From assembly GCA_036505735.1 (NCBI GenBank), contig DASXSZ010000119.1:1-20762 (forward strand): a stretch of 20,762 nucleotides of DNA, written 5' to 3'. Shown here one piece after another: positions 1 through 8,653 of the stretch. Within the stretch, counting starts at the first letter, position 1. Each line of letters starts with the position of its first letter. The translations under genes and the position numbers were made by a program. The DNA comes from DASUPK01 sp036505735 (GTDB lineage Bacteria; Actinomycetota; Thermoleophilia; Solirubrobacterales; 70-9). The notes under the pieces are model-generated. The model made no database searches and was not told the DNA's origin. It saw only the letters and a list, made by a program, of their open reading frames with translations.

Positions 1-45
1 TGACAGACGCTCCGCCATCGGAGTCCAAACGCTAGGATTCGCCGC

Positions 46-73
46 CCCTCCGGCCTGCCGGAGGGTTGACTTT
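46..73 (+). terminator. Candidate intrinsic terminator upstream of the ATP synthase operon
   Basis: An 8-bp perfect stem (CCCTCCGG at 46-53 with CCGGAGGG at 58-65) closes a 4-nt loop, CCTG. It is followed by TTGACTTT, a short T-rich tail. The stem is very stable and lies between an unseen upstream gene and the ATP synthase genes, so ending the upstream transcript is the natural reading. The T-tract is interrupted, so termination efficiency is uncertain. An attenuator-like role in the operon leader is possible if the promoter lies further upstream. Confidence 0.5.
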
Positions 74-98
74 GCCAGGTGGGGGGCAAGGCTTTCAT
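66..98 (+). promoter_or_regulatory. Weak candidate promoter for the ATP synthase operon
   Basis: TTGACT at 66-71 matches five of six bases of the sigma70 -35 consensus and sits directly after the hairpin at 46-65. No good -10 lies at 16-18 nt spacing. The nearest T/A-rich hexamer, TTTCAT at 93-98, would need a 21-nt spacer. The position before the first operon gene is right, but the second half is poor, so this is only a suggestion. Confidence 0.2.
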
Positions 99-221
99 GC
101 GCTCATTCGACATCGACAGACCAGATGACGCACCCAGGCATGGCCGCGGGTTTCGGCGTGGGGATGGCTCTTGTCTACGCTCGCCTTAGACGGTTCTAGC
201 GGCGCCGTCGGCGCGTCCCGC

Positions 222-605
222 ATGGCCACCGCACTTCGCTACTTCGACCTCGTCCTGCTCGTGGCGGCGCTTCCGGTGTTCATCGCGGCGGATCTGCCTA
301 TCGCGGGCTACGTCGTGATCGCCTGCGTCTGGCTCGTCCAGCACGCGATCGAGCTCTGGGCCGACCGGGCGGTGGCGAAGGCCGCCGCCGCGGGCGATCG
401 CCGCGCCGCCATGGGCTGGATCGGCGCGACGACGCTCGCCCGCGTCTGGATCGTCGCGCTCGCCGTCTTGCTCGTCGGGCTGCTCTCCAGCAAGGACGCG
501 GGTCTGGCGGCCGCGGTCCTGGCAGCGATCCTCTTCACCGTTCACCTCGGCGCCCGCCTGCTCGGCCGCGCGCTTGCGCCTCCCGGTGACGCCGGGGGAG
601 TCTGA
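222..605 (+). CDS. AtpI-like membrane protein at the head of the ATP synthase operon
   Basis: This is a small integral membrane protein of about 127 residues immediately before the Fo a-subunit gene. From the ATG at 222 it begins MATALRYFDLVLL and shows about four hydrophobic segments (near residues 8-23, 25-43, 67-88 and 93-114), separated by a charged cytoplasmic-looking loop containing WADRAVAKA. Its position is that of AtpI, which in other bacteria helps assemble the c-ring or affects cation supply, but the sequence alone does not prove homology. Its TGA overlaps the ATG of atpB by one base (TGATG), so the two are probably translationally coupled. A TTG start at 171 would add 17 residues that look unlike the conserved part. 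I prefer the ATG although it lacks a clear ribosome binding site. Confidence 0.7.
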   Translation: MATALRYFDLVLLVAALPVFIAADLPIAGYVVIACVWLVQHAIELWADRAVAKAAAAGDRRAAMGWIGATTLARVWIVALAVLLVGLLSSKDAGLAAAVLAAILFTVHLGARLLGRALAPPGDAGGV

Positions 606-1525
606 TGCTTGCCTCTCTGTCGACCAAGCAGAAGGTCCTGATCGGGCTCGGGACGTACTTCGCGATCACGATCGCTTTGTTGCTGATCTTCGGCAACGAC
701 GGCAAGAACGAGGAGTTCAAGCCCCAGAACGAGTTCAAGCTTCACAACTGGATCCCGATCCACATCGCAGGAATCAACTTCTCGATAACAAGGGCCGTCC
801 TCTACCTCGTCCTGGCCAGCGCCCTGACGATCTGGGTGATGGTCTACATCGCCCGCCGCATGCAGATGAAGCCGAACCGAGTGCAGACCGCGGTCGAGGT
901 CGCCTACGACCTTACGAAGAACAACATCACGGGCGGCAACCTCGAGTCGTCCTACGCGATCAAGTGGTTCCCCTTCATCGCCACGCTGTTCTTCTTCATC
1001 GCGTTCTCGAACATCCTCGGCTACCTGCCGCTGCCGACGAACAGCGAGGAGACGATCGACATTTTCGGGCTCGGGATCCCATCCTTCGCGATCTATGCGG
1101 CAACCGCCAACATCTCGTTCGCCCTCGTCCTCACCCTCGTGGTCTGGTTCTCCTACCACGTCGAGGGAATCAGGGCCAAGGGACTGCTCGGCTACTTGAA
1201 GAGCTTCCTGCCCGCGGGGTTGGAGGACATGAATCCAATCGGCAAGGCGCTGATCTTCGTGATCGAGATCCTCTCCCACTTCATGCGGCTGGTCTCGCTC
1301 TCGGTGCGACTCTTCGCCAACATCCTCGCGGGGCACCTGTTGCTGCTATTCATGGGCGGCGGGCTCGCAGTGCTTCTGGGCCTGGCCGCGCTGGGTGCGC
1401 TCACCTTCCCGCTCGCGTTCGTGTTCTTCGTGCTGGAGGTGGGGCTGATCGCAACGCTTCAGGCGTTCATCTTCGCCACCCTCTCGGCCATCTACATCGG
1501 CGGCGCAGTCGCCGAGAGTCACTAG
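605..1525 (+). CDS. atpB: F1Fo ATP synthase subunit a
   Basis: This is the membrane stator subunit that forms the two proton half-channels against the c-ring. It is 306 residues with five to six membrane helices, the first near residues 13-29. The family signature SVRLFANILAGH is at 233-244, and Arg235 corresponds to the essential arginine that separates the half-channels (Arg210 in E. coli). The last helices contain LEVGLIATLQAFIFATL (277-293) with Glu278 and Gln286, matching the polar residues of the proton path. A GGGGGAG ribosome binding site at 594-600 lies 4 nt before the ATG. The length and order of elements are normal for the family, and the gene is followed by atpE. Confidence 0.97.
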   Translation: MLASLSTKQKVLIGLGTYFAITIALLLIFGNDGKNEEFKPQNEFKLHNWIPIHIAGINFSITRAVLYLVLASALTIWVMVYIARRMQMKPNRVQTAVEVAYDLTKNNITGGNLESSYAIKWFPFIATLFFFIAFSNILGYLPLPTNSEETIDIFGLGIPSFAIYAATANISFALVLTLVVWFSYHVEGIRAKGLLGYLKSFLPAGLEDMNPIGKALIFVIEILSHFMRLVSLSVRLFANILAGHLLLLFMGGGLAVLLGLAALGALTFPLAFVFFVLEVGLIATLQAFIFATLSAIYIGGAVAESH

Positions 1526-1533
1526 AAAAGGAG
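1526..1533 (+). promoter_or_regulatory. Ribosome binding site of atpE
   Basis: AAAAGGAG lies 10 nt before the ATG at 1544. An earlier ATG at 1537 is in another frame and stops at once, so this Shine-Dalgarno supports 1544. A strong site here fits the need for about ten c subunits per complex. Confidence 0.65.
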
Positions 1534-1543
1534 CTGATGATTC

Positions 1544-1825
1544 ATGGCTGACCTGTTGATCCCGATTGCGCAGGCCGCGCAGGGCGTCACCGACACGGGG
1601 ATTACCGACGCCGGCAAGGCGATCGCCCTCGGAGTCGGCGCCGGGCTCGGCTCGATCGGCGCCGGCATCGGCATCGGCATCATCTTCGGCAAGGAGATCG
1701 AGTCGGTCGCCCGCCAGCCCGAGATGAAGGATGACCTCCAGGCGATCCGCTGGCTAGGCTTTGCGCTGACTGAGGCGGTCGCCTTCTACACCTTCATCTT
1801 CGGCCTGATCGCCTTCTTCCTCTAG
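1544..1825 (+). CDS. atpE: F1Fo ATP synthase subunit c (proteolipid ring)
   Basis: This is the rotor proteolipid: a two-helix hairpin of 93 residues that oligomerises into the c-ring. Helix 1 carries the glycine ladder (GVGAGLGSIGAGIGIG, 30-45) used for tight helix packing. The polar loop contains RQPE (57-60). Helix 2 contains ALTEAVAFY, with Glu77 as the ion-binding carboxylate. The residue after the glutamate is alanine rather than serine or threonine, which argues for proton and not sodium coupling (known for the family, inferred here). About 20 N-terminal residues precede helix 1, somewhat more than in short c subunits; they are mildly hydrophobic and could be a membrane-targeting or periplasmic extension. 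This class of protein binds diarylquinolines and oligomycin-type inhibitors in other bacteria. Confidence 0.97.
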   Translation: MADLLIPIAQAAQGVTDTGITDAGKAIALGVGAGLGSIGAGIGIGIIFGKEIESVARQPEMKDDLQAIRWLGFALTEAVAFYTFIFGLIAFFL

Positions 1826-1829
1826 GCCC

Positions 1830-2423
1830 ATGGTGCCGTTCGCCGACATAGCCGGATCCCTGCCGGTTGCCGCGGAGGATTCGGGCGGCAGCTTTCTCGT
1901 CTCGCCGGCCCTCGGCCTGATGATCTGGACGCTGCTCGTCTTCCTGTTCACGATGTACGTGCTCAGCAAGGTCGCATTCCCGCGGATCCAGGAGGCACTG
2001 GACAAGCGGGCCAACGCGATCCGCGACTCGATCGATCAGGCCGAGAAGACGCGCCAGGAGGCCGATCAGATCCTCGAGGAGTACCGCGCCCGCCTTCGCG
2101 AGGCCCGCGAGCAGGCCGACGACATCGTCGCTCGCGCCCGCAAGACGGCCGAGACGACGACCACCGAGGCCACACAGGAGGGTCGCGAGAAGCGAGAGGA
2201 GCTGCTCGCCGCCGCCCGGCGCGACATCGAGGCGGAGACCCGGCGCTCGCTCGAGCGTATCCGCAAGGAGGTCGCCGACCTGACGGTCCTCACCACTGAG
2301 AAGGTGACGCGCAAGGCGCTCACGGGAGACGACCAGAAGCGGCTGGTCGACGAGGCCCTCGCCGAGGTCGACTTCTCCAGCCTGAGCGGCGACGGCGAGG
2401 TCACGGAGGAGGCCGCGGGCTAG
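1830..2423 (+). CDS. atpF: F1Fo ATP synthase subunit b (peripheral stalk)
   Basis: This is the peripheral stalk subunit linking subunit a to delta and F1. The 197 residues show a short N-terminal periplasmic part, one membrane helix near 27-48 (LGLMIWTLLVFLFTMYVL), and then a long charged helix from about 52 to 165 rich in Glu, Arg, Ala and Gln that should form the right-handed dimeric coiled coil. The motif VAFPRIQEALDKR just after the membrane is typical. The protein is longer than E. coli b (156) and ends in an acidic tail, SGDGEVTEEAAG. Unlike mycobacteria, where a second b is fused to delta, delta is a separate gene here. The gene starts 4 nt after atpE and ends 2 nt before atpH. Confidence 0.96.
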   Translation: MVPFADIAGSLPVAAEDSGGSFLVSPALGLMIWTLLVFLFTMYVLSKVAFPRIQEALDKRANAIRDSIDQAEKTRQEADQILEEYRARLREAREQADDIVARARKTAETTTTEATQEGREKREELLAAARRDIEAETRRSLERIRKEVADLTVLTTEKVTRKALTGDDQKRLVDEALAEVDFSSLSGDGEVTEEAAG

Positions 2424-2425
2424 AG

Positions 2426-2959
2426 ATGGAAGAGATCGCGCGCGTATACGCGGAAGCCCTCTTCGAGGCGGCCAAGGAGAGGGGGAAGCTCGATGTGATC
2501 CGCGAGCAGCTCGGCCAGTTCGCCGACGCCCTGGCGGACAGCCGCGAGCTCCAGCTCTTCTTCTTCAGCCCGTACTTCTCCTCGGCCGAGAAGGAGGACG
2601 GCCTGAAGCGGGCGATCGCGGACGCCGAGCCCGAGCTGGTCAACTTCCTCGAGCTGCTGATCGAAAAGCACCGCATGCCGGTCCTGTTCCGGATCCGGCG
2701 CCAGTTCGACGCGCTCTGGGCGAAGGAGAACAAGCGGCTCGGTGTGACCGTGACCAGCGCCGTCGAGCTCGACCCCGAGATCGCGAAGCGGATCGGCTCG
2801 GAGATCGAGCAGCAGACCGGCAACACCGTCGAGCTGCAGAGCAAGGTCGACCCGGACATCCTCGGGGGCCTCGTGGTGCAGGTGGGGAACATGGTCCTGG
2901 ACACGAGCATTCGCAACAGGCTCGAGAAACTTCGAAAGAGCGTCGCTTCCGCGGCGTAG
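2426..2959 (+). CDS. atpH: F1Fo ATP synthase subunit delta
   Basis: The delta subunit caps the F1 head and joins it to the b stalk. The 177-residue length is normal for the family. The N-terminal helical domain begins EEIARVYAEALFEAAKERGK, matching the usual YAxALFxxA pattern that contacts the alpha N-terminus. The C-terminal domain has the conserved DPDILGGLVVQVGN (143-156) and an ending of the type VLDTSIRNRLEKL. The nearest Shine-Dalgarno (GAGGAGG, 2405-2411) is inside the end of atpF, 14 nt from the ATG, and atpF stops only 2 nt upstream, so translational coupling is likely. Confidence 0.95.
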   Translation: MEEIARVYAEALFEAAKERGKLDVIREQLGQFADALADSRELQLFFFSPYFSSAEKEDGLKRAIADAEPELVNFLELLIEKHRMPVLFRIRRQFDALWAKENKRLGVTVTSAVELDPEIAKRIGSEIEQQTGNTVELQSKVDPDILGGLVVQVGNMVLDTSIRNRLEKLRKSVASAA

Positions 2960-2980
2960 GCAAAGGAGTGACGTAGAGAG

Positions 2981-4627
2981 ATGGAGATAAAGCCGGACGA
3001 GATCGCAAGCATCCTGCGCGAGCGAATCGAGGGCATGGACACCGACTCAGCCGACCTCTCCGAGGTCGGGACCGTGCTCGAGATCGGCGACGGAATCGCC
3101 CGCATTCACGGGGTCGACAACTGCATGTCGCTCGAGATGCTCGAGCTGCCCCACGACGTCGTCGGCCTGGCGCTCAACCTCGAGGAGGACAACGTCGGCG
3201 TCGTGCTCTTCGGCGACTGGGACAAGGTCTCCGAGGGCGACACCGTGAAGCGCACGGGAAAGCTCCTGGAGATCCCAGTCGGCGAGCAGCTGCTCGGCCG
3301 CCTGGTCGACCCGCTCGGACGCCCGCTCGACGACAAGGGCGAGATCCACACAAGCGAAACGCGGGCCGCTGAGCACAAGGCGCCCGGCGTCGTCCACCGC
3401 CAACCGGTCGTCGAGCCGATGCAGACCGGCCTGAAGGCGATCGACTCGATGATCCCGATCGGCCGCGGCCAGCGCGAGCTCATCATCGGCGACCGCCAGA
3501 CCGGCAAGACCGCGATCGCGATCGACACGATCATCAACAACCGCGACTCGGACCTGATCTGCATCTACGTCGCGATCGGCCAGCGGATGTCGACCGTCGT
3601 CCAGGTGATGGAGACCCTGGAGGAGAACGGTGCGATGGAGAACACGATCATCGTCGCGGCACCCGCCGACGAGGCCGCGCCGATCAAGTACATGGCCCCC
3701 TACGCGGGCTGCGCGATGGGCGAGCACTTCCTCTACCAGGGCAAGCACGCCCTCTGCATCTACGACGACCTCTCCAAGCACGCGGCCGCCTACCGGCAGA
3801 TGTCGCTTCTCCTGCGGCGGCCGCCCGGTCGCGAGGCGTATCCCGGTGACGTCTTCTACCTCCACTCGAGGCTGCTCGAGCGGGCGGTGAAGCTCTCCGA
3901 CGAGCAGGGCGGCGGGTCGCTGACGGCGCTGCCCGTGATCGAGACCCAGGCCGGCGACATCTCCGCCTACATCCCCACCAACGTCATCTCGATCACCGAC
4001 GGCCAGATCTTCCTGGAGACGGACCTGTTCTACTCGGGCGTCCGGCCGGCGATCAACGTGGGCACCTCGGTCTCCCGGGTGGGCGGCAACGCGCAGACGA
4101 AGGCGATGAAGAAGGTCGCCAGCCAGCTGCGCCTCGACCTCTCCCAGTATCGCGAGCTCGAGGCGTTCGCCCAGTTCGGCTCCGAGCTGGATCCGGAGAC
4201 CCAGAAGCAGCTCGCCCGAGGCGAGCGGATGGTCGAGGCGCTCAACCAGAAGGAGCGCCAGCCGATGCCCGTCGCCGAGCAGGTCACCTCGATCTACTCA
4301 GGCACCGGCGGCTACCTCGACCGGATCAAGACCGAGCGGGTCGCCGAGTTTCTCGCCGACCTGATCGCGAGGCTCCATGCGGAGGACAAGGGCCTCCTCG
4401 ATCGCATCAACGAGTCTGGCCAGCTCTCCGATGAGGACGAGGAGACCCTGGGCAAGGCGATCGAGCAGATGGTCGACGACTTCGGCCCCGACTTCGACCA
4501 GGAGGGCAACCCCCTGGAGGAGGGCGAGTCTGACCGGATCAAGTCGCGCGAGGAGGCCACTTCGGACGGGGCGGGTCCCGACCAGCAGCCGGCGGAGGAG
4601 CGCGAGGAGGCGGGCGCCACCGCCTGA
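2981..4627 (+). CDS. atpA: F1 ATP synthase subunit alpha
   Basis: This is the non-catalytic nucleotide-binding subunit of the F1 hexamer. The 548 residues contain a beta-barrel N-domain (about 25-95), the Walker A loop GDRQTGKT (170-177), the region AYRQMSLLLRRPPGREAYPG (270-289), and SVSRVGGNAQ with the arginine finger Arg366 that reaches into the catalytic site of beta. After the normal C-terminal helical domain there is a tail from about 505 that is rich in Glu, Asp, Gly and Ala. E. coli alpha has 513 residues, while mycobacterial alpha has about 549 with a C-terminal extension known to suppress ATP hydrolysis; the length here is the same. AAAGGAG at 2962-2968 precedes the ATG by 12 nt. 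Confidence 0.98.
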   Translation: MEIKPDEIASILRERIEGMDTDSADLSEVGTVLEIGDGIARIHGVDNCMSLEMLELPHDVVGLALNLEEDNVGVVLFGDWDKVSEGDTVKRTGKLLEIPVGEQLLGRLVDPLGRPLDDKGEIHTSETRAAEHKAPGVVHRQPVVEPMQTGLKAIDSMIPIGRGQRELIIGDRQTGKTAIAIDTIINNRDSDLICIYVAIGQRMSTVVQVMETLEENGAMENTIIVAAPADEAAPIKYMAPYAGCAMGEHFLYQGKHALCIYDDLSKHAAAYRQMSLLLRRPPGREAYPGDVFYLHSRLLERAVKLSDEQGGGSLTALPVIETQAGDISAYIPTNVISITDGQIFLETDLFYSGVRPAINVGTSVSRVGGNAQTKAMKKVASQLRLDLSQYRELEAFAQFGSELDPETQKQLARGERMVEALNQKERQPMPVAEQVTSIYSGTGGYLDRIKTERVAEFLADLIARLHAEDKGLLDRINESGQLSDEDEETLGKAIEQMVDDFGPDFDQEGNPLEEGESDRIKSREEATSDGAGPDQQPAEEREEAGATA

Positions 4628-4630
4628 TCC

Positions 4631-5563
4631 ATGGCCACCCGCAAGGAAGTCAAGAACCGGATCGCCTCCGTCAAGAACGTGCAGAAGATCACGCGCGCGA
4701 TGGAGATGGTGGCGGCGGCTCGGCTGCGCCGGGCCGAGCAGCGAATCGACGCGCTCCGTCCTTATGCCCGCGAGCTTCGGAAGATGACGCGCCAGGTCGC
4801 GGAGGCGGCCGGCGTGGAGGCGCGCAACCTGCCCGTGCTCCAGGAGCATGAGGAGGAGCGCATGGTCGGGATCCTGCTGGTCACCGGCGATCGCGGCCTG
4901 GCAGGCTCGTTCAACTCGCAGATCATCCGGGAAGGGGTGCAGCTGCAGCGGTCTCTCGGCCAGGAGGGGAAGAACGTCCGCTTCTCGGTCGTGGGCCGGC
5001 GCGGTGTCTCGACGATGCGGTTCCGGGGCGAGGAGCTCCATGGCGAGTACGTCGGCTTCACGGACCGCCCCGCGTTCGCGGACGCGAGGGAGATCGCAGA
5101 CGAGCTGGTCGCCTCCTACGTCGACAAGGAGCTCAACAGGGTCGACCTGATCTACAACCGCTACGTCTCGCCCCTCACCCAATACGTGCGCAGGCAGACC
5201 CTGTTGCCGGTGCAGCAGGCGGACGTCTTCGGCGAGGGCGTGGAGGAGCTCACCCCCGACGACGACGCGGAACTCGACGAGGAGCTGGCCGAAGCCCACC
5301 GCAAGGCGCTCTGGGACTACGAGCCCGAGCCGGAGGAGTTGCTCGGCGAACTGATTCCCGAGTACGCGCAGCTCAACGTCTTCCGGGCCCTGCTGGAGTC
5401 GACCGCATCCGAGCACGGCGCGCGGATGACCGCGATGCGGAACGCGGCCGACAACGCCAAGGAGGTGATCTCGGACCTGACCCTGGAGATGAACCGGGTG
5501 CGGCAGGCGGAGATCACCCAGGAGATCCTCGAGGTCGTCGCCGGTGCCGAGGGTCTCTCATAA
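4631..5563 (+). CDS. atpG: F1 ATP synthase subunit gamma (central shaft)
   Basis: Gamma is the rotating shaft inside the alpha3beta3 head. The 310 residues start with RKEVKNRIASVKNVQKITRA and end with RQAEITQEILEVVAGA, the two paired helices that make the coiled-coil shaft. The Rossmann-like middle carries LLVTGDRGLAGSFNSQI (82-98). Between LLPVQQADVF and WDYEPEPEELL (about 200-228) there is an acidic insertion (TPDDDAELDEELAEA) about a dozen residues longer than the equivalent E. coli loop. It is not in the position of the known mycobacterial gamma loop (about residues 166-179 there). The gene starts 3 nt after atpA with no good own ribosome binding site, so coupled translation is likely. 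Confidence 0.97.
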   Translation: MATRKEVKNRIASVKNVQKITRAMEMVAAARLRRAEQRIDALRPYARELRKMTRQVAEAAGVEARNLPVLQEHEEERMVGILLVTGDRGLAGSFNSQIIREGVQLQRSLGQEGKNVRFSVVGRRGVSTMRFRGEELHGEYVGFTDRPAFADAREIADELVASYVDKELNRVDLIYNRYVSPLTQYVRRQTLLPVQQADVFGEGVEELTPDDDAELDEELAEAHRKALWDYEPEPEELLGELIPEYAQLNVFRALLESTASEHGARMTAMRNAADNAKEVISDLTLEMNRVRQAEITQEILEVVAGAEGLS

Positions 5564-5588
5564 GACTTGAAAGAAGAGAAGGAGACGA

Positions 5589-7127
<1,539 letters not shown>

Positions 7128-7138
7128 CTGGCCGACCC

Positions 7139-7555
7139 ATGGCCGAGCACAACGTCGACGTCCGTGTCCTCACCCCCGAGGGCGAGGTATTCACGGGCGA
7201 GGTAGAGCAGCTCTCGACGCGGACCTCGGTCGGCGAGATCGGCATCCTGGCCAATCACGTGCCGGTGCTGGCACGCCTCCTGCCGACGGAGCTCCGCCTG
7301 CACATGCCCGATGGCGAGGTGCGGCGCTGGGCACAGGCCGAGGGGTGGCTCCAGGTGTTCGCCAACCGCGCGACGGTCCTCGTCGGGGAGGCGATCCCGC
7401 CGGAGAACCTGGACCCCGGCGAGCTGCGCAGCCGGATAGAGGACGCCGAGGCCAGGCTGCGCGAGTCCGAGGAGGGCTCCGGCGCGCACCGCCAGGCGGA
7501 GAAGGACAAGGACCGGGCCGAGGCGTTCCTCCAGGTCGCCGGCTCTGAACGCTGA
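7139..7555 (+). CDS. atpC: F1 ATP synthase subunit epsilon
   Basis: Epsilon sits at the foot of the shaft and couples gamma to the c-ring; in many bacteria its C-terminal helices inhibit ATP hydrolysis. The N-terminal beta-sandwich (about 1-86) is recognisable from VRVLTPEGEVFTGEVEQL and the signature GEIGILANHVPVLARL (33-48). The C-terminal part (from about 93) is a Glu/Arg/Ala-rich helical hairpin ending at 138, normal length. The start follows the beta stop by 11 nt with no nearby Shine-Dalgarno, suggesting re-initiation. This is the last gene of the canonical ATP synthase set, and the next gene begins only 18 nt later. Confidence 0.95.
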   Translation: MAEHNVDVRVLTPEGEVFTGEVEQLSTRTSVGEIGILANHVPVLARLLPTELRLHMPDGEVRRWAQAEGWLQVFANRATVLVGEAIPPENLDPGELRSRIEDAEARLRESEEGSGAHRQAEKDKDRAEAFLQVAGSER

Positions 7556-7573
7556 CCCACCTAGGATTGCCGC

Positions 7574-8653
7574 GTGGACGAGCTTGCTCTCGCTCAGCGG
7601 CTGATCGCCTTCAACACCTCGAACGCGGAGGGCCTGCGGCGCGCCGCGGAGTTCGTCGGCGGCTGGCTGGAGTCCAACGACATCAAGGCCGCCCAGACGG
7701 AGTCGCGGGGGCTGCCTGTCACGGCAGCCGAGGTGGGGCCGGCGGACGTTCCGACGCTCGTGCTGCACGGCCACATGGACGTCGTCCCGGGAGGCCGGGA
7801 CCAGTTCGAGCCCCGGATCGACGGGGACCGTCTCTTCGGCCGCGGCTCCTATGACATGAAGGGCGCGCTCGCCGTGATGCTGCTCGTGCTGCGCGACCTC
7901 CGCGACCAAGACGCGGTGCGCCTGCGGCTGGGAATCGTCTCGGACGAGGAGTCGGAGGAGGAGATGAACCGCGGATCGGATGCGCTGGTCGCGAGTGGCT
8001 TCGTCGGGGACTTCGCAATCACCGGGGAGCCGACGAACCTCCAGGTCGGGGTCCAGGCGAAGGGTGTGCTGGCGCTCAGATTGGAGGTCCAGGGACGCTC
8101 CGCACACGGCGCCACGCCGTGGCTCGGAGACAACGCCGTGGTCAAGGCGGTCGAGGTGTTCAGGGGCATCGAGTCGCTACCGTTTGCACGCCACAGCTCC
8201 GCCCTGTTCGACCGGCCCTCAATCAATCTCGGTCGGATCATGGGCGGCGACGCCCTGAACAAAGTGCCCGATTCCTGCGTCATAGACGTCGATATCCGCT
8301 TCCTGCCGGACCAGGATCCCGACGAGATCCTCGGGCAGGTGAGCGGCCTCCCCGATACGCATGTGCTCGCCACCTTCAGGCGGCCTCCCGCCGTGGTCGA
8401 GGCCGATTCGCCGTTCGTCCGCGGGCTCTGTGAGGCGGCGTCCCCGCACCACCCCGAGCAGGTGATGAGCGTTGGCCGCGACGGCGCGTCGGATGCCGTT
8501 TCCTTCCTCGCCGCCGGCGTGCCGGCGGTCGAGTTCGGGCCGATCGGGGACGGTCACCACGGCCCGGTCGAGTGGGTCTCGATCAACTCGCTGCGCAGCT
8601 ACCGGCACGCGCTCGAGAGCTTCGTGACGAGCTTCCCGGGAATGACGACGTGA
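7574..8653 (+). CDS. M20-family metallo-deacylase/peptidase (ArgE/DapE-like)
   Basis: This is a two-metal amidohydrolase of the M20 family, 359 residues from a GTG start with AGGA 7 nt upstream. All expected metal and catalytic residues are visible: HGHMD with His67 and Asp69, SYDMKG with Asp94, SDEES with general base Glu125 and ligand Glu126, GEP with Glu152, and HGPVEW with His329. The lid/dimerisation domain is inserted at about 160-270 and contains GRSAHGATP, whose His178 reaches the partner's active site in DapE-type dimers. The family includes succinyl-diaminopimelate desuccinylase, acetylornithine deacetylase and dipeptidases; the substrate cannot be chosen from sequence alone. Its TGA overlaps the GTG of the LCP gene. 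A role in wall precursor (diaminopimelate) supply would fit the neighbours, but this is inference. Confidence 0.9.
   Translation: MDELALAQRLIAFNTSNAEGLRRAAEFVGGWLESNDIKAAQTESRGLPVTAAEVGPADVPTLVLHGHMDVVPGGRDQFEPRIDGDRLFGRGSYDMKGALAVMLLVLRDLRDQDAVRLRLGIVSDEESEEEMNRGSDALVASGFVGDFAITGEPTNLQVGVQAKGVLALRLEVQGRSAHGATPWLGDNAVVKAVEVFRGIESLPFARHSSALFDRPSINLGRIMGGDALNKVPDSCVIDVDIRFLPDQDPDEILGQVSGLPDTHVLATFRRPPAVVEADSPFVRGLCEAASPHHPEQVMSVGRDGASDAVSFLAAGVPAVEFGPIGDGHHGPVEWVSINSLRSYRHALESFVTSFPGMTT

Noticed and set aside
8572..8649. An upstream ATG that would extend the LCP protein by 26 residues.
   Set aside because: It lies inside the M20 gene. The GTG at 8650 in a GTGA overlap is the typical coupled start and needs no long overlap.
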